64,000 nt of DNA from Myxococcales bacterium 68-20 (GCA_001899635.1 MKVQ01000040.1:127915-191914), one strand, 5' to 3'. Positions 51,422 through 62,030 are shown, numbered from the stretch's first letter. Notes: a model not told the origin generated them from the letters alone. A program made the numbers and translations.

Positions 51422-52336
51422 ATGTTTCATCGCACGGTCTATGGTTCACTATCGGCTCTCGTGGTCGTCGTGCTGGGCGCCTCGGCTGTTCAATGTTCGT
51501 CGAGTAGTCGGGACGGGTACGAGGCTCCTCCCGATCCCGATTCGGATGCCGCGCCGCCGGAGCAGCTCATCTCTCCCGTCGACGCCGCGGCCGAGGCAAG
51601 CGTCGCGAACGGCATCGACCAAGACTGCACCGGCGAAAACAAGCAGATCTACGTCGTCACACGTCGTCCGGATGCAATCTACCGATTCGATCCCGCGTCT
51701 CTCACATTCGCGCTCGTCGGTAAGATCGACTGCCCGTACCGAAACATAATCTCGATGGCGATCGATCGCCGCGGCTATGCGTGGGTCTCGGTCGGGGGGG
51801 CCGGAGTCGTCAAAACCGTCAACGTCCGCCTCGCTGATCTTCAATGTAAGGAAGTCGTACTGAATAACGTTCCAGTGGGCATGGGCATGTATGGGATGGG
51901 ATTTGTCAAAAACGACTCGAGTACGGGAGAAAGTCTGTTTCTGCACAATTTCTCTTCATACCTATTCAGGGTCGAACCCGCGACGCGCGACGTCAGTCTG
52001 GTCGGACGGTCGAGCCTGGAGATGGCCGAGCTGACGGGTACGGGTGATGGCAAGCTCTTCGGCTATAACCCGGGAACCGGCGTGATCGCACGCTTCGACA
52101 AGACTAGCGGCGCGAGCCTCGAAACCTATCGTACGTCCGCCGTCGCCCTTGGTAATTGGGCGTTCGCACAATGGGGCGGCGACTTCTGGATTTTCTTGCG
52201 GGAGGGGGAGACGGGCTCGACCGTCTACCGCTACTCGCCGGCAACGGACGAAACTACGGTCGCGACAAAGAACACGGGGCTCGACATTCTAGGAGCCGGC
52301 TCGTCGACCTGCGCCCCCTTCAAGCCTGTTCAGTGA
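51422..52336 (+). CDS. Lipoprotein with propeller-like repeats, last gene of the ECF operon
   Basis: 304 aa, preceded by AGGAGATAGG and starting 13 bp after the RCC1-like gene. Signal VVVVLGASAVQC (Cys25), then Ser/Asp/Pro linker. The body has AIYRFDPASLTFALVGKI, AWVSVGGAGVVKTVNV, LFRVEPATRDVSLVG and VYRYSPATDETTVATK, like YncE/SMP-30-type propellers. Codon use is less GC-rich than in housekeeping genes. A terminator-like hairpin lies about 90 bp after the stop. Ligand unknown. Confidence 0.82.
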   Translation: MFHRTVYGSLSALVVVVLGASAVQCSSSSRDGYEAPPDPDSDAAPPEQLISPVDAAAEASVANGIDQDCTGENKQIYVVTRRPDAIYRFDPASLTFALVGKIDCPYRNIISMAIDRRGYAWVSVGGAGVVKTVNVRLADLQCKEVVLNNVPVGMGMYGMGFVKNDSSTGESLFLHNFSSYLFRVEPATRDVSLVGRSSLEMAELTGTGDGKLFGYNPGTGVIARFDKTSGASLETYRTSAVALGNWAFAQWGGDFWIFLREGETGSTVYRYSPATDETTVATKNTGLDILGAGSSTCAPFKPVQ

Positions 52337-52423
52337 GGGCGGCGTCGAGAACCCCGCACCGAACTAGTACGGCGCGTCGAATGTTCGTGAGGAGTTGGAC
52401 GTAGCTGCGTCGGACGCTAAATG

Positions 52424-52449
52424 GGCCGAGCGTGATTCCACGCTCGGTC
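52424..52449 (+). terminator. Terminator-like hairpin ending the lipoprotein operon
   Basis: CCGAGCGTG (52426-52434) pairs perfectly with CACGCTCGG (52439-52447) around ATTC, extended to 11 pairs by a G-U and a G-C. TCATTT follows. It is 90 bp downstream of the last lipoprotein gene and just before the chimeric scar. Confidence 0.55.
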
Positions 52450-52460
52450 ATTTGCGCCGG

Positions 52461-52579
52461 CGGGCCTCGTCGAGATCGTGCGGCGGCATCGTCATGAGTC
52501 CCGAGAGCGCGAGGTTCGGCTCGGCGTTGACGGCGTCGAGGAGCGTCGCGAGGTCGGCCGGGGCCGCGCCGTGCTTCTG
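52461..52579. repeat. Displaced 119-nt copy of part of yggS
   Basis: Identical to 55308-55426 (antisense within yggS) at 115 of 119 positions, same orientation on the plus strand. Identity stops sharply at both ends. It is joined directly to a TPR-gene fragment, so it is a recombination or duplication scar and has no start-to-stop yggS frame. Confidence 0.92.
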
Positions 52580-52861
52580 GCGGCTCACGTGGCTCTCGGC
52601 GACGTGGAGCCTGCGCTCTCTCATGCGAAGCGCACATGCGAGCTCGAAGGCGAGTCCGCGCGCACCCTCGCCGTGCTCGCGACGGCGCTTCTCGCCGCGG
52701 GCAAGCGCGACGAGGCGACGAGCGCGATCGATCGTTCCCTCGAGCTCGACGCGACCGACGAGCCGAACCGCGCGCTGGCGGAGCGCATCCGAGCGGGCCG
52801 CACCCGGACGAACACGCTGACGCGCCTGCGCGACATCTTCACGAGGATCCGCCGCCGCTGA
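52580..52861 (+). pseudogene. TPR-gene 3' fragment fused to the yggS fragment
   Basis: The 3' end of a paralogue of the 43199-45157 TPR gene: 81 of 93 aligned C-terminal residues match (HAKRTCELEGESARTLAVLA, then TNTLTRLRDIFTRIRRR). It lacks the first ~560 residues. A 127-codon frame starting at GTG 52478 runs across the junction, but its N-terminal half is nonsense yggS antisense, so a functional protein is unlikely. The divergence is greater than in the yggS part, suggesting different ages or sources. Confidence 0.88.
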
Positions 52862-52873
52862 GGGACGGCTTCG

Positions 52874-54082
52874 TCACGACGTTGCATGCGCGATGTCCCT
52901 CTCGATCGGATGCGCGTAGAGCCAAGCGTGGGCCTTTGGGCTCGCGAAGTACTTCAGGCCGACCGGCATGAGAGCGTCGCGTAGCCAGCTGCCGAGAGGA
53001 CCGAGCACCTTGGTGTTGCCGAGCCGCGCGGAGTAGCGCAGGACCCGCTCGACCCGGCTGCGACGGTGGCATGCGTACGCGTCGAGCGCTCGTTCGATGT
53101 CTCGCTCCGATCGATCGCGGAGGAAGGCCGCGAGCACCACGGCGTCTTCGAATGCCATCGAGGCGCCCTGTCCTGCGCTCGGGGATGTCGCGTGCGCCGC
53201 GTCGCCGACGAGGACGAGGCGCCCTCGGTGCCAGCACGGAACGCTGGGCATGTCGTGAACCGGATGAACCGTGATGCCGTCCGCGGCCTCCAGGATCGGC
53301 CTCATCGGTCCGCGATCGCCCTCGAACAGCTCCAGGAGCCTGGATCGCCAGGCGGCGGCCGGGGTCGATGCGAGTTCCTCCCGTGACGGCTCCGCGGCGT
53401 GAGCGACGTTCGCGAACCAGTACACCTCGCGCGAGGCCGTCACGCTGTAGCCGAAGAACGCGCGCCTCCCGAACACCATGTGGAAGGTCTCCGGCGTCGG
53501 ATCGAGCTCGGGCACCTGCGCGAAGCCCCCGATGCTGAGCATTCCGCAGTACCTGGGTTGCGGCGCGCCGGGATCGATGGCGCGGCGTATCCGTGACCAG
53601 AGCCCGTCTGCTCCGACGAGCAGATCGGCGGTCGTCTCGGAGCCGTCGTCGAAGCGCACCACGGCGACATCGCCCGCGATGGTCTCTGCCTCCACGACGC
53701 GGCGCCCCTCGACGATCGCGATCCCACGTCGTTCCGCCTCTCGCCGTAATGCTCGATGGAGTCCGGCACGTCGCACCGTGATGCTCGACGTCCCGTCGGC
53801 GAGCGTCATTCCATTGGCGACATCGCCGAGCTTCTTTCCGCTGCCGCTCCACATCGTCATGCGCGGTGTCGCAAAGCCTTCGCACGTGGCGGCGCGATCG
53901 ACTTCGATCGTGGAGAGCGCCGCAAGCCCGTTGGACGCGAGGTTGAGGAAGGCCCCGGCGTCGTTGGAGGACGGCCGCGCTTCGTAGATCGTGACGTCGT
54001 AGCCGGCGCGCGTGAGGGCGATCGCGGTGACGGGACCAGCAAGACCGCAACCGGCGATGATGACCTTGGAGCGATTCGTCAT
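52874..54082 (-). CDS. FAD-dependent monooxygenase
   Basis: 402 aa from ATG 54082, with GGTGAGG upstream. FAD motif IIAGCGLAGPVTAIAL (GxGxxG), DLLVGADGLWSRIR, and LVLVGDAAHATSPSAGQGASMAFED. It belongs to the same class A flavin monooxygenase family as 2864-4081 but is not closely similar. No signal peptide. The AraC-type gene 67 bp upstream on the same strand may regulate it. Substrate unknown; aromatic hydroxylation or drug inactivation are common in the family. Confidence 0.93.
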   Translation of the reverse strand: MTNRSKVIIAGCGLAGPVTAIALTRAGYDVTIYEARPSSNDAGAFLNLASNGLAALSTIEVDRAATCEGFATPRMTMWSGSGKKLGDVANGMTLADGTSSITVRRAGLHRALRREAERRGIAIVEGRRVVEAETIAGDVAVVRFDDGSETTADLLVGADGLWSRIRRAIDPGAPQPRYCGMLSIGGFAQVPELDPTPETFHMVFGRRAFFGYSVTASREVYWFANVAHAAEPSREELASTPAAAWRSRLLELFEGDRGPMRPILEAADGITVHPVHDMPSVPCWHRGRLVLVGDAAHATSPSAGQGASMAFEDAVVLAAFLRDRSERDIERALDAYACHRRSRVERVLRYSARLGNTKVLGPLGSWLRDALMPVGLKYFASPKAHAWLYAHPIERDIAHATS

Positions 54083-54149
54083 GCGCCTCACCTTGCTCCC
54101 TGGGAGGCGCCGGGTCTTTCTCGACGTTGCCGCGGATTGCTCGTCCTTG

Positions 54150-54944
54150 CTACGAGTCGTCGCGGTGGGACGAGCGATACCGCGCGGGGGTCTCACCGGT
54201 ATTTCGGCGGAAGACCGTCGTGAGGCGACTCTGGCTGGTGAAGCCGCTCTCGAGCGCGATCTGCGCGATCGGGCGATCGGTGTCGCGGAGCAGCCGCTTG
54301 GCGAGAGCGACGCGACGGCTCTCGACGAAGGCTCGCGGCGTGACTCCGGCGGTCACCTTGAACGCACGGGCGAAGTGAAACAGGCTCAGCCCAGCACGCT
54401 CCGCGAGCGCCGCGAGATCGATGTCGCTCGCGAGGTGCGCCTCGACGAAGGACTCTACACGCCGTCGTGCGGCCGGGGAGAGTCCACCGCGGCGGTGTCG
54501 TGAGGCGCGCGACGAAGGGGAGCTCGAGGCCAGGTTCGCGCGTAACCGCGCGGCGTGCTTCTCCTGCAGCGCGCAGGCGGCTTCGATGAAACGTGCGATC
54601 GCGGAGAGCTCGGTCACGCTCCAGCCGGCGATGAGCGCTACGCCCTCGCGTTCGAGCGGGCCCCAGATGCCGCCGATCCATCGGCGGGCGTGATCGGTGA
54701 TGTCGACCCGACCTCCTTCCCGCTTCGCGTAGCCAGCCGCCTCGAGCCTCGCGAGCGTGGCCATGACGCTGGTCCGGGGCTGCGCGAGCCGCGTGGCGAG
54801 CTGCTCGACCGAGAGCCCCTCGTGCTGGAGGATCGCCGTGAGGAGCGGTAGATCGTCCCGGGAGAGCGCGAGCACCTCGGCGGCGGCGAGGTCCATCGCG
54901 CTCGTCCCGTCCTGGAAGCGGACGACGCCGGCTCCGATCCGCAT
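54150..54944 (-). CDS. Composite regulator: MarR-like winged helix plus AraC-type HTH
   Basis: 264 aa from ATG 54944 (GTG 54968 adds eight). Residues about 28-90 have a MarR-like winged helix (DLPLLTAILQHEGLSVEQLA, RTSVMATLARLEAAGYAKREGG). Residues about 160-258 form two AraC helix-turn-helices (DLAALAERAGLSLFHFARAF, IAQIALESGFTSQSRLTTVF, GETPARYR). There is no cupin ligand domain in the middle (about 95-155), so the usual AraC sensor is replaced. It lies upstream of the FAD monooxygenase on the same strand and probably controls it. Confidence 0.87.
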   Translation of the reverse strand: MRIGAGVVRFQDGTSAMDLAAAEVLALSRDDLPLLTAILQHEGLSVEQLATRLAQPRTSVMATLARLEAAGYAKREGGRVDITDHARRWIGGIWGPLEREGVALIAGWSVTELSAIARFIEAACALQEKHAARLRANLASSSPSSRASRHRRGGLSPAARRRVESFVEAHLASDIDLAALAERAGLSLFHFARAFKVTAGVTPRAFVESRRVALAKRLLRDTDRPIAQIALESGFTSQSRLTTVFRRNTGETPARYRSSHRDDS

Positions 54945-55150
54945 CGCGAAGTCGCCTGGGTCGGCCACACGGCAAGCATGCCACCGGCGATCAGCGGCGA
55001 CGAGCCGGCGAGTAGGTTCGTAGCAAGATCGAGCAAGCGGATCGTCGTCCGCCGCGGAGCTGCGATGGCGCACCGGAGGTCGACAGCGCTCGAACCTGCT
55101 CGGCGCTGCCTTGCAGAACCGAGTGTCCCTGGTTGTTCGCGACCCTCGCG

Positions 55151-55828
55151 TCAGCGTGCGCCGAAGATGGCGCTGCCGACGCGTACCATCGTCGCGCCGC
55201 AGGCGACGGCGACCTCGAGATCGTCGCTCATCCCCATCGAGAGCTCGGGGAGGCGGGCGGCGCCGCCGTGCTGGTCGCGGAGCGCGACGAGGCCTTCGAA
55301 TGCGCGTCGGGCCTCGTCGAGATCGTGCGGCGGCATCGTCATGAGCCCCGAGAGCGCGAGGTTGGGCTCGGCGTCGACGGCGTCGAGGAGCGTCGCGAGG
55401 TCGGCCGGGGCTGCGCCGTGCTTCTGCGCTTCGCCGCCGACGTTGACCTCGACGAGGACGGCGAGCTTGCCGCGTCCTTCCTTCGCCGCGCGCTTGCCGA
55501 GCTCGCGTGCGAGCGACGCCGAGTCGATCGTGTGGACGAGCGCGGCGACTGGCGCGACGAACTTCGCCTTGTTCGACTGGAGATGGCCGATGAAGTGCCA
55601 TCGGAGATCGGGGAGGTCAGCGAGCTCCTTGGCCTTCTCGGCGAGCTCCTGCGCGTAGTTCTCGCCGAAGTCGCGCTGGCCCGCTTCGTACGCCTCGCGT
55701 ACGGCCGAGGCGGGCTTCGTCTTGGAGACCGCGACGAGGCGGACCGTCTCCGGCTCGCGCGCGGCCGCGTGCGCGGCGCGATCGATCCGGGCGCGCACCT
55801 CTGCGAGCGCATCGGCGATCGCGCTCAT
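55151..55828 (-). CDS. yggS: YggS-family PLP homeostasis protein
   Basis: 225 aa from ATG 55828. A fold-type III PLP-binding protein without known catalysis that keeps free pyridoxal phosphate low: RLVAVSKTKPASAVREAY (with the Lys that binds PLP), DFGENYAQELAEK, WHFIGHLQSNKAKF, LVEVNVGGEAQKHG, LSGLMTMPPHD, ELSMGMSDDLEVAV and MVRVGSAIFGAR. It overlaps the methyltransferase gene by 4 bp. Bases 55308-55426 were copied to 52461-52579. Confidence 0.97.
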   Translation of the reverse strand: MSAIADALAEVRARIDRAAHAAAREPETVRLVAVSKTKPASAVREAYEAGQRDFGENYAQELAEKAKELADLPDLRWHFIGHLQSNKAKFVAPVAALVHTIDSASLARELGKRAAKEGRGKLAVLVEVNVGGEAQKHGAAPADLATLLDAVDAEPNLALSGLMTMPPHDLDEARRAFEGLVALRDQHGGAARLPELSMGMSDDLEVAVACGATMVRVGSAIFGAR

Positions 55829-56730
55829 CGCTTTGCTCCACGCGCGCGCGGCGTGACGTGCCACACCATCACGTCCGACGTCTGGACGAGCGGTCCTCGC
55901 TCGAAGTCGCCGTAGAGCTCCTTCACGTCGAAGCCGTTGTAGTGGAGGAGCGCCTCCATCTCCTGCGGATAGAACTGACGCTGCGCGAGCGGCGTCATGA
56001 ACGTCTCGGTGATCTGCTTCGTCTTCGCCTTCGTCTTCGTCTTCCGCGGCGCCGGCTCGAAGTACATCGAGACGAACAAGACCTGGCGTACGCGGTCGTA
56101 GTCGAAGTGCTCGCGGTAGCTGACGCGCCCGGCGGTGGGGTGCTCGAAGGGCGGGATCCGGTACGGCACGTTCGGATCTCGCGCGAGGTCCCCCGGGACC
56201 GGCATCGAGATGTCGAACACGAGCTCTCCGCCCGGCTCGAGATGCTCGCGCACACGGGCGAGCCACTGCTCGACGTCCACCCGCGTGTAGAGGTGGAGTG
56301 CGGCGTTGAACGGGCAGATCACGAGCGGGAAGCGCTTCCCGAGTCGTGTCGTGCGCACGTCGCCCTGGTGCAGCTCGATGCGCCGTCGTACGGCCGGCGG
56401 CTCCTGCTTCAGGAGCTCGCGCAGGTGGTCGAGCATCGCGGGCGTATGATCGAGCCCCGTGACGTGCACGCCCGCGCGCGCCATCGGCAGCGCGACGCGC
56501 CCATTGCCGATGCCGTGCTCGAGGACGCGTCCGCGCTTCAGCGCGACGTCGCGGTAGTAGACGACGTCCTCGTCACGCCAGTCGTACGTGTCCGAGTAGT
56601 AGACGGGATCTTCGAAATGCGCGCGCGCACCCGCCTCGAGCTCGAGATCGGGCGGCGTCTTCGCTTTCTTGGCGGCGCGTCTCGCCGGGCGGCTCAGTAC
56701 AGGCCCGAGCGGTTCATGTGCTCGATCCAC
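55825..56730 (-). CDS. SAM-dependent class I methyltransferase
   Basis: 301 aa from GTG 56730, whose start overlaps the end of rpoZ by 37 bp and lacks a well-spaced ribosome binding site, so the true start may be a little downstream. Motif I VLEHGIGNGRVALPMARAGV, then GLDHTPAMLDHLRELL, HQGDVRTTRLGKRFPLVICPFNAALHLYTR (in parts), and ELVFDISMP. The Lys/Thr-rich stretch KTKTKAKTK and late AQRQFYPQEMEALLHYNGF follow. The stop overlaps yggS. Substrate unknown. Confidence 0.87.
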   Translation of the reverse strand: MDRAHEPLGPVLSRPARRAAKKAKTPPDLELEAGARAHFEDPVYYSDTYDWRDEDVVYYRDVALKRGRVLEHGIGNGRVALPMARAGVHVTGLDHTPAMLDHLRELLKQEPPAVRRRIELHQGDVRTTRLGKRFPLVICPFNAALHLYTRVDVEQWLARVREHLEPGGELVFDISMPVPGDLARDPNVPYRIPPFEHPTAGRVSYREHFDYDRVRQVLFVSMYFEPAPRKTKTKAKTKQITETFMTPLAQRQFYPQEMEALLHYNGFDVKELYGDFERGPLVQTSDVMVWHVTPRARGAKR

Positions 56731-56936
56731 TCTTCGACCGCGGAGTTGCTCGTCCGGTCGAAATGGACCTTGCCCGCCGCGATCTCGCGAAGCGCGGTGA
56801 CCGCCGCCTTGTTCTTCGAGTGAACGAGCGCGCCCGAGCCCTTCATCAGCTGGCGCGTGCGCCGCGCGGCCAGGACGACCAGCGCGAAACGGTTCTCTTC
56901 ACGCTCCAGGCAATCTTCGACGGTGACGCGCGCCAT
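56694..56936 (-). CDS. rpoZ: RNA polymerase omega subunit
   Basis: 80 aa. VTVEDCLEREENRFALVVLAARRTRQLM then NKAAVTALREIAAGKV is characteristic of RpoZ, the small subunit that aids beta-prime folding and ppGpp binding. ATG 56936 has AAGGAAGAG upstream. A candidate promoter lies at 56988-57016. The methyltransferase and yggS follow on the same strand and overlap, forming an rpoZ-mtase-yggS unit. Confidence 0.95.
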   Translation of the reverse strand: MARVTVEDCLEREENRFALVVLAARRTRQLMKGSGALVHSKNKAAVTALREIAAGKVHFDRTSNSAVEEWIEHMNRSGLY

Positions 56937-56987
56937 GGGTGCTCTCTTCCTTCAACCTCGAACGACCTGAGTCGATCGGGACCCCGG

Positions 56988-57016
56988 AACCTAGTCGCAC
57001 CGCCCGGACGTCGCAA
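56988..57016 (-). promoter_or_regulatory. Candidate promoter of the rpoZ operon
   Basis: On the minus strand TTGCGA (57016-57011) and TAGGTT (56993-56988) are separated by 17 bp, about 50 bp upstream of the rpoZ start. Moderate matches to both sigma70 boxes. Confidence 0.4.
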
Positions 57017-57074
57017 GCTTTTGGCGCGACTCAATGTAATCATGAGGGAAACGGTCGAGCGGCCCGCACTCTCT

Positions 57075-57098
57075 CGTAGGCGTAGGCGTAGGCGTAGG
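57075..57098 (+). repeat. (CGTAGG)4 tandem repeat, intergenic
   Basis: Four perfect hexanucleotide units between rpoZ and the histidine phosphatase gene. No associated feature is seen. Confidence 0.85.
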
Positions 57099-57215
57099 CG
57101 ACGGGGATGCCGCAGGCCTCGAAATGGCAGCGTAGGCAGCCGTCCTTCGACGTTTGCCGTCTTTTGCCCGCATTCCCCGCCAAAGAGCGCGCATCGGGCC
57201 TAAGCTCCCCGCCCG

Positions 57216-57863
57216 ATGGGGCTCCTTCTCTGTCTCGCGCGCCACGGCGAAACCAACGACAACGCCGCGCGCATCTTCCAGGGCCAGGGCGGCAGCGGGC
57301 TCAACCGTCGCGGGCGCGCCCAGGCGTCGAGGCTCGCCGAGCGGATGCGCCGCTCCCCGCCGGCGTCGATCGTCGCGAGTGACCTCGAGCGTGCCGTCGA
57401 GACGGCGCGCATCGTCTCGGAGGCGTGTGGGGTTCCGGTCGAGCTCGATGCGGACCTCCGCGAGGTCGACCTGGGCTCGTGGACCGGCAAGGGCTACGAC
57501 GAGATCGCGGCCCTCCACCCCGAGGAGTGGGCCGCCTGGGAGGCCGGCCTCGACCCGCGGCGTGGGGGAGGCGAGACGTACGCCGAGCTCGCCGTGCGCG
57601 TCGGGCGCGCGATCGAGCGGATCGCGGCGCGGCACGGGGGTGGAGACGGCGAGCGGATCCTCGTCGTCTCTCACGGCGGAGCGATCAAGAGCTGGATCGC
57701 GAAGCTCCTCGGCGTCTCTCCCGACGGTCTCCGTGCGCTTGCCGGCGTCGCGAACGCGGCGCTCACGGTCGTCGAGCGCGACTCCCGCGCGCGCCACCGC
57801 CTCCACTCGTGGAACGACGCGGCCCATCTCGAGGGCCTCGTCGTCGAAGAGCACTCGGACTGA
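57216..57863 (+). CDS. Histidine phosphatase family protein
   Basis: 215 aa. RHG signature LARHGETNDNAARIFQGQGG (residues 7-26), second phosphatase residues in SDLERAVETARIV and GGAIKSWIAKLLGV after VVSHG (catalytic His). REVDLGSWTGKGYDEI supplies the fold-specific Glu. It resembles GpmB/CobC-type enzymes; cobamide, sugar-phosphate or nucleotide substrates are all possible. ATG 57216 is an immediate, unambiguous start. Convergent with the DUF362 gene. Confidence 0.93.
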   Translation: MGLLLCLARHGETNDNAARIFQGQGGSGLNRRGRAQASRLAERMRRSPPASIVASDLERAVETARIVSEACGVPVELDADLREVDLGSWTGKGYDEIAALHPEEWAAWEAGLDPRRGGGETYAELAVRVGRAIERIAARHGGGDGERILVVSHGGAIKSWIAKLLGVSPDGLRALAGVANAALTVVERDSRARHRLHSWNDAAHLEGLVVEEHSD

Positions 57864-57900
57864 GCCTCTCGCGCGCGGCGGAGAGAGCGAGGCGCCGAAG

Positions 57901-59937
57901 CTAGTCGATCTTCAGGACGCCGAACGCGTCGGGGACGTGGAAGTTCGGCTTCGGCGTCATCGTCGGGCTCCACGCGAGGTATCGCCTCGGTGACTTGCCT
58001 TCCATCCTGTAGAGGCCGAGCGGGAGGCTCGCTCCCGGACGGAGCGCGGAGACGATCTCGGGCGCACGGATCTCCACCTCGATCGTCACCCGGCGCGCAT
58101 CGCGGTCGATCTTCGTCGCGATCTTGGGCTTGCTCGACCACGCGACGTCGCTCGTCTTCTTCGTGCGATCGATCGCGATGTCGAGGAAGTGGCCGAGCGG
58201 CCCGACCTCCAGCTCGAAGTAACGGGTCTTCTCCGCCGGGTCGGGGCCGAGGAAGAGCTCGACGCAGTCCTCTTCGTACAGCTTCGACCGCTCGACATCG
58301 ACCGGCCGGCTCGCGTCGGTGTTCACGCTTGCGCCCTCGAGCTCCCAGAGCATGTAGAGTGCACTTTTCGACCAGGCGAAGCGGACGCTCGATCGAATCC
58401 CTGTCTCGGCACCCGACCAATCGGTGCTGAAAGACACCGGCATCACGGAGCCCCAGGCGGCATCGACCTCGCCGTCGACGTCGATCGCTGCATCTACGCG
58501 TTGCGCGCGCGCCTCGCGGGGCGCGCCGGCGTCGGCCGTCGCCGGTGGACTACCGTTCCGCGGGCCGCCGGGGGCTGCCTCGGGCGGCTGAGCGTCGGAG
58601 TGGAGCGCGAAGCCCGACATCGAGCCGAAGTGCACCGGGCGCGGTCGCCCGTCGAGGAGCTCCTTGCCGTCGCCTTCGATCTTCGGGGAGGTCAGGTCGA
58701 GCGAGAAGCGCTTCGCGGCCGCCTCGATCAGCGGCGAGGTCTTGTGGCCTCCGAGCTGGCGCGCGAGGTCGTCGTTGTTCCAGAGGCCGAGCACGGCCGC
58801 GCCGACGCGATCGACGAGGACCGGGTTGGTCCCTCCGACGGCGACGTCCTCCGCCGAAGGCCAGAGCTTGGCGAAGCCGTCGCCGCCCATCGCGGGCGCT
58901 CCCTCTGCGAGGATGACGTCCGGAGCGGAGACCTCGAGGACGTCGACCATCCGCTCGGCGAACACCCGGAGCGAATCGAGGTATGCCTTCTGGCCCGCCT
59001 CGCGATCGGACTCGAGGAGCTGGAGCGCGGGCCCGAGCTCCTTGTGCGTGCGCCACTTCTGTCGAAACGCAGGCGCCGCGTCGGAGAGCATCACCGTCCC
59101 CTGCATCCCCTTGAGCGCCATCGAGACGACGCTGAAGCGGTGCGCCTTCATCTTCGGCGCGGAGATGAACATCCCTTGCTCGAGGTGCTCGGCCAGGATC
59201 TTCGGAAGGAGCAGCGTCGGCACGCCGGTGCCCTCCATGCCCGAGACGCGCATCGGCTTGCCGGGTTGGTCGCCTTCGACGTCGAAGACGCCGTCGTCGT
59301 CCATCGCGACGAGCGGTACGCTCTCGTCTTCGGCCATCTTCGCGTAGCCCGACACCCGCACGAGCTTCTTCCAGTCGGAGTGCTTCGCGCCCCAACCCTC
59401 CGCGATCGTGATCTTCGCGTGGCCGCGCGCCTTCAAGCACTGAACGATGCCGCGGACGAACTCGGGATCGGTCGTGCGCCCGCGAACGCCGTCGTCGCCG
59501 CCGCTCTTGGCGGGATCCTTGAACCAGTCGAAGCCGCCGATGTTCGGCTTGATCAGGACCGGGGTCTCCTTCGGACGCGATGGCACCACCGCCTCGCAGA
59601 GACGCCGTCCGAGATCGCGGGGCGTTCCTCCCTGGAGGATCGTGACGGCGCTCGTGTCGGCCGCGATCCGCGCGCGATGCCGCTTGCGCAGCGCGTTGCC
59701 GTCGATCTCTCCCGCTCCGACCACCTCTGTCCCTGCATCGATCCCGCCTGCAGACGCGTTCGACACGACGTCGACGACCGGCGTGGACGACACCGTCGCG
59801 AGCTTCGGGATCGGTGGCGCATGCTCGCTCGCCGCGTCGGCCCTGGCTTGCGGGCGCTCGCGTGGACAGCCGCTGACGGCGAGCGCGAGCGTAGCGAGCT
59901 GGGAGAGGCCGAGGAGGACACGACGGGCGGAGCGCAT
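57901..59937 (-). CDS. Lipoprotein: DUF362 plus CBM9-like domain
   Basis: 678 aa. Signal peptide with lipobox AVSGC (Cys24). After a linker, residues about 95-445 match DUF362: PVLIKPNIGGFDWFKD, ITIAEGWGAKHSDWKK, MFISAPKMKAHRFSVVSMALKG and APDVILAEGAPAMGGDG. No Cys clusters for a [4Fe-4S] ferredoxin module are present. Residues about 490-678 resemble a CBM9 carbohydrate/cell-wall binding domain (AWGSVMPVSFSTDW, EDCVELFLGPD, ALGLYRMEGK-like RMEGKSPRRYLAWSPT). Extracytoplasmic. The combination suggests binding at polysaccharide surfaces, function unknown. Confidence 0.82.
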   Translation of the reverse strand: MRSARRVLLGLSQLATLALAVSGCPRERPQARADAASEHAPPIPKLATVSSTPVVDVVSNASAGGIDAGTEVVGAGEIDGNALRKRHRARIAADTSAVTILQGGTPRDLGRRLCEAVVPSRPKETPVLIKPNIGGFDWFKDPAKSGGDDGVRGRTTDPEFVRGIVQCLKARGHAKITIAEGWGAKHSDWKKLVRVSGYAKMAEDESVPLVAMDDDGVFDVEGDQPGKPMRVSGMEGTGVPTLLLPKILAEHLEQGMFISAPKMKAHRFSVVSMALKGMQGTVMLSDAAPAFRQKWRTHKELGPALQLLESDREAGQKAYLDSLRVFAERMVDVLEVSAPDVILAEGAPAMGGDGFAKLWPSAEDVAVGGTNPVLVDRVGAAVLGLWNNDDLARQLGGHKTSPLIEAAAKRFSLDLTSPKIEGDGKELLDGRPRPVHFGSMSGFALHSDAQPPEAAPGGPRNGSPPATADAGAPREARAQRVDAAIDVDGEVDAAWGSVMPVSFSTDWSGAETGIRSSVRFAWSKSALYMLWELEGASVNTDASRPVDVERSKLYEEDCVELFLGPDPAEKTRYFELEVGPLGHFLDIAIDRTKKTSDVAWSSKPKIATKIDRDARRVTIEVEIRAPEIVSALRPGASLPLGLYRMEGKSPRRYLAWSPTMTPKPNFHVPDAFGVLKID

Positions 59938-60091
59938 CTTGGGTCGGAATGCTCAGGGGCTCGAGCTCGGATGGTGGACGATGGCTGGCGTGAACGACTG
60001 ACGTGGGATCCGCTCCATGCCGATCGAGACGGACAACGCTGGAGTGGCGGTTTGTTATCGCGTTACCATCCGCCGAAAGGGAACGGAATCC

Positions 60092-61882
<1,791 letters not shown>

Positions 61883-62030
61883 CGGCGGTTCGCCCGCTCG
61901 CCCGCTCGCCCGACGAAGAGCTTGGCTCGACGAGGCGACCGCCGACCACGGGCAGAGCGTCGCGCAGCTTCGGCTGAGCTCATCCTGGCCCGCTCATGAA
62001 AAAGCCGCCCCGAGCGTATAAGCTTGAAGG

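Noticed and set aside
52478-52861. 127-codon frame as an intact TPR gene
   Set aside because: Its N-terminal half is antisense yggS sequence; only the C-terminal 93 residues are TPR-derived.
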